A stretch of DNA of 64,000 nucleotides from NCBI RefSeq assembly GCF_000164135.1, contig NZ_GG770554.1, positions 107,957 to 171,956 of the forward strand, read 5' to 3'. Positions within the stretch are counted from its first letter, which is position 1. Every line of letters begins with the position of its first letter. The translations under genes and the position numbers were made by a program. Positions 59,875 to 64,000 of this stretch are shown here, in pieces. A model generated the notes under the pieces. That model was not told the origin of the DNA, did not search any database, and saw only the letters and a program-made list of their open reading frames with translations. Source of the stretch: Mycobacterium parascrofulaceum ATCC BAA-614. Its GTDB lineage: Bacteria > Actinomycetota > Actinomycetes > Mycobacteriales > Mycobacteriaceae.

Positions 59875-61125
59875 ATGACGACGTTCGCGCAAGCGGGCAC
59901 GGGCACCGGCACGTTGGTGATCCCCGAAACGCCCGACCTGGGCCGGATGCGCCGGGAGACCGGGACGCGACTGCGCTCGGCGATGGCCGACCGCGGCGTC
60001 GACGCGATGGTTCTGCTGGGCAACAGCGCGGTGGTCTATGCCACCGGAACCAGTTGGCCGCTGGGCGATGCGGGGTTGTCCTACGTGGAGCGGCCGGTCG
60101 CCGTGGTGCTCGGCGGGGACGACTGGCCGCATCTGTTCCTGCCCTTCCGCGAGGGCGCGGCCCAGGAGTCGGGCCTGCCCGCCGACCACGTACACGGGCC
60201 CGTGTATCTCGAATTCGACGAGGGGGTCGACGATTTCGCCAGGCAGCTGGCCGAGTTGATCCCGCCCGGGGCGGTGGTCGCGGTCGACGAGTGCACCGGC
60301 GCCATGTCGCGGGCGGTGAGCTCGTTGTTCCCCGGTGGTCCGCCCGTCGACGCCGCGGCCATCGTCGGTGCGGCCAAGGCGGTGAAGACGCCGGACGAGC
60401 TGTCGTGCATGCGCACCGCCATCCGGATCACCGACGAGGCGATGGTCGAGGTGCATAAGCGATTGGCGCCAGGGATCCGCCAAGTCGACCTGTCCGCGAG
60501 CTTTTTGCGGCGGGCCTTCGAGTTGGGCGCCACGGCCAGCATGCTCGAACCCATCTGGCAGGTGATGCCGCCCAGCAAGGCCGAGGGCGTGTGGACCACG
60601 CACGGCGACCTGGCGTTGCCGCTGCTGAGCACCGAGCGCGAGCTGGCCGAAGGCGACGTGCTGTGGACCGACGTCAGCGTCACCTTCCACGGATATTGCT
60701 CGGACTTCGGGCGCACCTGGATCGTGGGCCGGGATCCGTCGCCGCGCCAGCAGGCGCAGTTCGACAGATGGTTCGAGATCATGTCCGCCGTCCTGGGAGT
60801 CGCCAAGGCCGGCGTCACGGCGGCGGACCTCGGCCGGGCGGCCGTGGCCGCCAACGGCGGCAGCAAGCCGTGGTTGCCGCACTTCTACCTGGGCCACGGC
60901 ATCGGTGTGAATGCGGCCGAGATGCCGATGATCGGAACGGATCTCGGCCAGGAGTTCGACGAGAAGTTCGTCCTGCAGCCGGGCATGGTGCTGGTCTTGG
61001 AGCCGGTGGTGTGGGAGGACGGCACCGGCGGTTACCGCAGCGAAGAGGTCCTGGTGATCACCGAGGAGGGTTGGATCCGATTGACCGACTACCCCTATGA
61101 CCCCTACGGCACCCATGTCGGTTGA
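59875..61125 (+). CDS. M24-family metallopeptidase (Xaa-Pro aminopeptidase-like)
   Basis: A 416-residue pita-bread-fold protein. All five expected metal ligands can be placed: Asp in LWTDVSV, Asp in CSDFGRTW, His in LGHGIGVNAAEMP, Glu in LVLEPVVWED and Glu in GYRSEEVLV. N-terminal creatinase-like domain VDAMVLLGNSAVVYATGTSWP. It hydrolyses a Xaa-Pro or N-methyl amide bond, or a related C-N bond as in creatinase. Followed by a degenerate paralogue. Confidence 0.87.
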   Translation: MTTFAQAGTGTGTLVIPETPDLGRMRRETGTRLRSAMADRGVDAMVLLGNSAVVYATGTSWPLGDAGLSYVERPVAVVLGGDDWPHLFLPFREGAAQESGLPADHVHGPVYLEFDEGVDDFARQLAELIPPGAVVAVDECTGAMSRAVSSLFPGGPPVDAAAIVGAAKAVKTPDELSCMRTAIRITDEAMVEVHKRLAPGIRQVDLSASFLRRAFELGATASMLEPIWQVMPPSKAEGVWTTHGDLALPLLSTERELAEGDVLWTDVSVTFHGYCSDFGRTWIVGRDPSPRQQAQFDRWFEIMSAVLGVAKAGVTAADLGRAAVAANGGSKPWLPHFYLGHGIGVNAAEMPMIGTDLGQEFDEKFVLQPGMVLVLEPVVWEDGTGGYRSEEVLVITEEGWIRLTDYPYDPYGTHVG

Positions 61126-62245
61126 CGTCTGCCCCGACGACCGCGCGCTTCGCTCGGGCCGCCGCCAGCGGGCCCTCGAACAGATGGCGGCGCATGACCT
61201 CGACGTGTTGGTCCTCGGTCGCCAAGCCAACGTCCGCTACGTCACCGGCGCGCCGCAGCTGTGGGTCGCCGGCACCCGGCCGTTCGGCCCGACGTGCGTG
61301 CTGGTGCGAGCGACTGGAGCGATATACCTGCTCAGCACCTGGGACGAGGGCGTTCCCGACGACATTCCGCACGAGAACCTGTACGGCATCTCGTGGAACC
61401 CGATGAACACCATGGCCGCGCTGCGGCGCATCGACGGCGCCGCCACGGCCCGGCGGGTCGGAACCGATGCGATGTCACCGGTTTTCGCGCAGCTGCTGCC
61501 GGCGGCGTTCCCGAACGCGGAACTCGTGGACGGCGAACTGGCGATGCGCGCGGCCCGGCGCGTGAAGACGGCCGAAGAAGTGGCCGCGCTGCGGGAAGCG
61601 ATCTCGGTGGCCGAGTCCGGTTTGGCCGCCGCCGTGTCCGAGCTGCGGCCCGCGGTGAGTGAGCAGGCGCTCGCCGGTGCCCTGCTGGAGGCCGTCGCGG
61701 CAGGGGGTGTGAGCACCCCGTCGAATCAGGACGTCGCATGGGTGACGTCGCCCGATCACCCGTGGCGGCGGGCCGACGGCCGTGATCGTGTCCAGGGCCG
61801 CGTCAAAGATGGTGACCTGGTGGCGTTCTCGGCCGGTGTGCTGGCCGGGGGCTACATCGGCGAGGTCGGCCGCACCTGGCCGGTGGGCGCGGCCCCGGGC
61901 GCGCCCGCCCTGTATCGGCGCTGGGAAAACCTTTGGGACCGGCTCTTATCCGCATGCCAACCCGGGGCATCCGCGCGCGGGTTGTTGGGCGCCTATCAAG
62001 CCGCGCGGGAGGCGGCACCGCCGATGCCGGTGGCCCGCGGGCTGGGTATGGGCTTTGACCCGCCGGTGATCTCGAGCCACCTGCCTGCCACGGCCGCCGG
62101 GGAGCGGCTGGAGGCGGGCATGGTGCTGGCCGTGACCGGCTACGTCTGGGAGCGGGGCGTCGGCGCGGTCTTCGGACGGGAAGCGGTGTTGCTCACCGAC
62201 GGGGGCCCGGAGGTGCTGACCACCAGCCCGTCCTGGCGCGAATAG
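61097..62245 (+). CDS. M24-fold paralogue without the metal ligands
   Basis: A 382-residue paralogue of the preceding protein (LDVLVLGRQANVRYVTGAPQLWV; RVKTAEEVAALREAISVAESGLAAA). At the metal site it has LVAFSAGVLAGGYIGEVGRTW, GLGMGFDPPVIS and LAVTGYVWERGVGAVFGREAVLL: the two Asp, the His and the middle Glu are not there. It is therefore probably not a metallopeptidase; a regulatory partner of the active paralogue is possible. Overlaps it by 29 bp (or 11 if the ATG at 61115 is used). Confidence 0.83.
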   Translation: MTPTAPMSVDVCPDDRALRSGRRQRALEQMAAHDLDVLVLGRQANVRYVTGAPQLWVAGTRPFGPTCVLVRATGAIYLLSTWDEGVPDDIPHENLYGISWNPMNTMAALRRIDGAATARRVGTDAMSPVFAQLLPAAFPNAELVDGELAMRAARRVKTAEEVAALREAISVAESGLAAAVSELRPAVSEQALAGALLEAVAAGGVSTPSNQDVAWVTSPDHPWRRADGRDRVQGRVKDGDLVAFSAGVLAGGYIGEVGRTWPVGAAPGAPALYRRWENLWDRLLSACQPGASARGLLGAYQAAREAAPPMPVARGLGMGFDPPVISSHLPATAAGERLEAGMVLAVTGYVWERGVGAVFGREAVLLTDGGPEVLTTSPSWRE

Positions 62246-62247
62246 CC

Positions 62248-63240
62248 ATGCCCGCCAAGCCCGACCCGCCGGCCGACGAGATCATCAGGTACCGCAAGGA
62301 CGCCGAGACCCGCATCGCCACCATCACCTTCGACCGGCCGGGACAACTCAACGCGCCCACGATCGCCGCCCGGCTGCGCTACGCCGACCTCTTGCATCGC
62401 GCCTCGATCGACGACGAGGTCAAGGTGTTGGTGGTCCGCGGGGCCGGCGAGGACCTGGGCGCGGGAGCCGATCTCGTCGAGGAGATGACGGCGCAGAACT
62501 CGGCGGACCAGAAGCACCGGCTCGCCGAGTACCGGCTCGGCGCTGACGAAGTCAGCTTTCCCCCGGAGGGCTCGTTCCGGCGGGGCGCCACCCTGGGCCA
62601 GTGGTACGCCAACCCCAACTCGGGGATCCGCGGCCTGCAGGACTTCAAGAAAATCAGCATCCTCGAGGCCAAGGGCTACTGCTACGGCTGGCACTTCTAC
62701 CAGGCGGCCGACGCGGACCTGGTGATCTCCAGCGACGACGCGCTCTTCGGGCATCCCTCGTTCCGGTACTACGGCTGGGGGCCGAGGATGTGGTGGTGGG
62801 CGCAGACGATGGGGATCCGCAAGTTCCAGGAAATGGTCTTCACCGGAAGGGCTTTCACCGCAGCGGAGATGTACGACTGCAACTTCCTCAACAGCGTGGT
62901 GCCCAGAAACGAACTCGAAGCGGAGGTGGAGCGGTACGCGCTGGCCTGCGCACGCAACCGCCCGACCGACACGGTGTTCATGCAGAAGGTCTTCTTCGAG
63001 ATCATGAAGCAGTTCCAGGGCGAGTACATGGGCAGCATGTTGAGCGGGTTCTTCGAGTCGATGGGCGGCGTCGTCCGGCCCGACGGTGACGACTTCATGC
63101 TCCGCGACGCCCTCGATCGCGGACTGGGCGGGGCGGTCAAGGACAACGACGACAAGTTCCCCCCGGAGTGGCGCCTGAGCAAGAAGGGCCGCAAGGGCAA
63201 GAACGCGAAGAAGGAGCCCGACCGAAAGCGGAAGCGGTAG
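62248..63240 (+). CDS. Enoyl-CoA hydratase-family protein with a basic tail
   Basis: A 330-residue crotonase-fold protein: ITFDRPGQLNAPTIAARLRYADLL, VVRGAGEDLGAGADLVEEM, AKGYCYGWHFYQAADADLVISSDDALFGHPSF. The usual catalytic Glu pair is not evident, and a 30-residue insert (RLGADEVSFPPEGSFRRG...) follows the first oxyanion loop. The last 25 residues are Lys/Arg-rich (SKKGRKGKNAKKEPDRKRKR), unlike standard family members. In an M24-CaiB context it may act on CoA esters of unusual acids. Confidence 0.85.
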   Translation: MPAKPDPPADEIIRYRKDAETRIATITFDRPGQLNAPTIAARLRYADLLHRASIDDEVKVLVVRGAGEDLGAGADLVEEMTAQNSADQKHRLAEYRLGADEVSFPPEGSFRRGATLGQWYANPNSGIRGLQDFKKISILEAKGYCYGWHFYQAADADLVISSDDALFGHPSFRYYGWGPRMWWWAQTMGIRKFQEMVFTGRAFTAAEMYDCNFLNSVVPRNELEAEVERYALACARNRPTDTVFMQKVFFEIMKQFQGEYMGSMLSGFFESMGGVVRPDGDDFMLRDALDRGLGGAVKDNDDKFPPEWRLSKKGRKGKNAKKEPDRKRKR

Positions 63241-64000
63241 TGGCGCACCCCGTCCCCGAGCCCCCGCTGACCGGCTACACCGTCGTCGACGTGTCCACCG
63301 GCATAGCGGGCGCCTACTGCACCAAATTGTTGGCCGACGGCGGGGCGCACGTCATCAAAGTCGAGCCACCCGAAGGCGATCCACTGCGGTCCTGGTCCGC
63401 CTCGGGCGCCGTCATACCCCGCGGCGCGGACGGTGCGCTGTTCAGGTTTCTGGCTGGGTCCAAGCGCAGCGTCGTCGCCGATCCCGGCGTCGAGGACGAC
63501 GTCGAGCTGGTCGACAGGTTGCTGGCGTCCGCCGATGCGCTGGTGTGGTCCGGAGGATCAAACCTGACCGAAGGCAAGGAGTTTGCGCCCCGGGAGATAC
63601 TGCGGCGCCATCCGCACCTGACGGTCATGTCGATCACGCCCTTCGGGCTGGAGGGGCCCTGGCGTGACCGGGCGGCCACCGAATTCACGCTGCAGGCGTG
63701 GTCGGGCGGCATCGTCGGCCTCGGGCGGGGGGAGCCGGACCGCGCACCGGTGTTCGTGGGCGGGCAGGCCGGCGAGTACTTGGCGGGGGTCTACGCGAGT
63801 GCCGCGATGCTCGCATCGCGATACGACCGTGGCGGTCCGGGTGAACTCCTGGACCTGTCGATGCTGGAGACGCAGATCCTGTGCCTGACCTACTATCCGG
63901 TCACCTACTTCGACATGCTCGGACGGCCATGGCGGGACGCGCGGCGCGTCACCGTCCCGGGCGTGGCCCGGGCCAAGGACGGGCTGGTGGACGTCGGCTG
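63240..64000 (+). CDS. CaiB/BaiF (family III) CoA-transferase, cut by window end
   Basis: The first 253 residues of a family III CoA-transferase: TGYTVVDVSTGIAGAYCTKLLADGGAHVIKVEPPEGDPLRSW, then ITPFGLEGPWRDRAATEFTLQAWSGGIVGLG. At the place of the catalytic Asp this protein reads ATEFTLQA, so Asp is replaced by Glu. Mycobacterial homologues with this sequence are often double-length; the end is outside the window. GTG start overlaps the preceding stop. Confidence 0.87.
   Translation, partial: MAHPVPEPPLTGYTVVDVSTGIAGAYCTKLLADGGAHVIKVEPPEGDPLRSWSASGAVIPRGADGALFRFLAGSKRSVVADPGVEDDVELVDRLLASADALVWSGGSNLTEGKEFAPREILRRHPHLTVMSITPFGLEGPWRDRAATEFTLQAWSGGIVGLGRGEPDRAPVFVGGQAGEYLAGVYASAAMLASRYDRGGPGELLDLSMLETQILCLTYYPVTYFDMLGRPWRDARRVTVPGVARAKDGLVDVG

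Overview
The window is GC-rich, densely packed, short-spaced actinobacterial DNA. It most resembles a slow-growing Mycobacterium (M. avium-complex-like). The reasons are three mycofactocin-type short-chain dehydrogenases (SDRs), three cytochrome P450s, F420/luciferase-type oxidoreductases, an MmcO-like multicopper oxidase lipoprotein, many TetR regulators, and GTG/TTG or apparently leaderless starts. The species call is inference.

Region 1 (1-4.5 kb) is accessory DNA. An 800-bp mobile element (721-1520) has 36-bp inverted ends, a 5-bp target duplication and a VapBC/FitAB-type toxin-antitoxin pair; it interrupts another gene. A second toxin pair follows (Xre/MbcA-type antitoxin with RES-domain toxin). 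A 50-nt tRNA-Phe 3' fragment, probably an attachment-site scar, and a degenerate second copy flank a frameshifted methyltransferase.

Region 2 (4.5-22.4 kb) is a run of small catabolic or redox units, each with its own regulator and a visible palindromic operator: TetR/SDR-SDR-CMD; SDR/TetR/P450 with two identical 20-bp sites; CocE-like hydrolase/TetR; a VanX-like dipeptidase; a methyltransferase; a split B12-dependent acyl-CoA mutase with an F420-type oxidoreductase and a CoA-transferase; LysR/SDR/LLM.

Region 3 (22.4-38.1 kb) looks like one lipid/steroid-like degradation programme. It holds a Rieske oxygenase operon with two NTF2-like proteins, a P450, an SDR and a CMD protein; a convergent operon of amidohydrolase, EthD-like protein and [2Fe-2S] ferredoxin; then CoA ligase, paired acyl-CoA dehydrogenases, enoyl-CoA hydratase, thiolase and a MeaB GTPase that could serve the mutase 20 kb upstream. 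A shared 15-bp palindrome sits in both divergent promoter regions of this block.

Region 4 (38.1-52.1 kb) begins with a two-component pair whose response regulator has a shortened HTH. It continues with an IclR-controlled aromatic-ring operon: MhpA-like hydroxylase, MhpB-like extradiol dioxygenase, two alpha/beta hydrolases, KstD-like flavoproteins, LLM oxidoreductase, SDR and cyclase-family protein. Region 5 (52.1-64 kb) has the multicopper oxidase with an unusual Ser/Thr-rich insert, an NmrA-like protein, and a TetR regulon marked by two near-identical 22-bp operators that overlap leaderless promoters (SDR; TetR-ferredoxin-P450). It ends with an amidohydrolase, two M24-fold proteins (the second lacking metal ligands), an enoyl-CoA hydratase homologue and a CaiB-type transferase cut by the window end.
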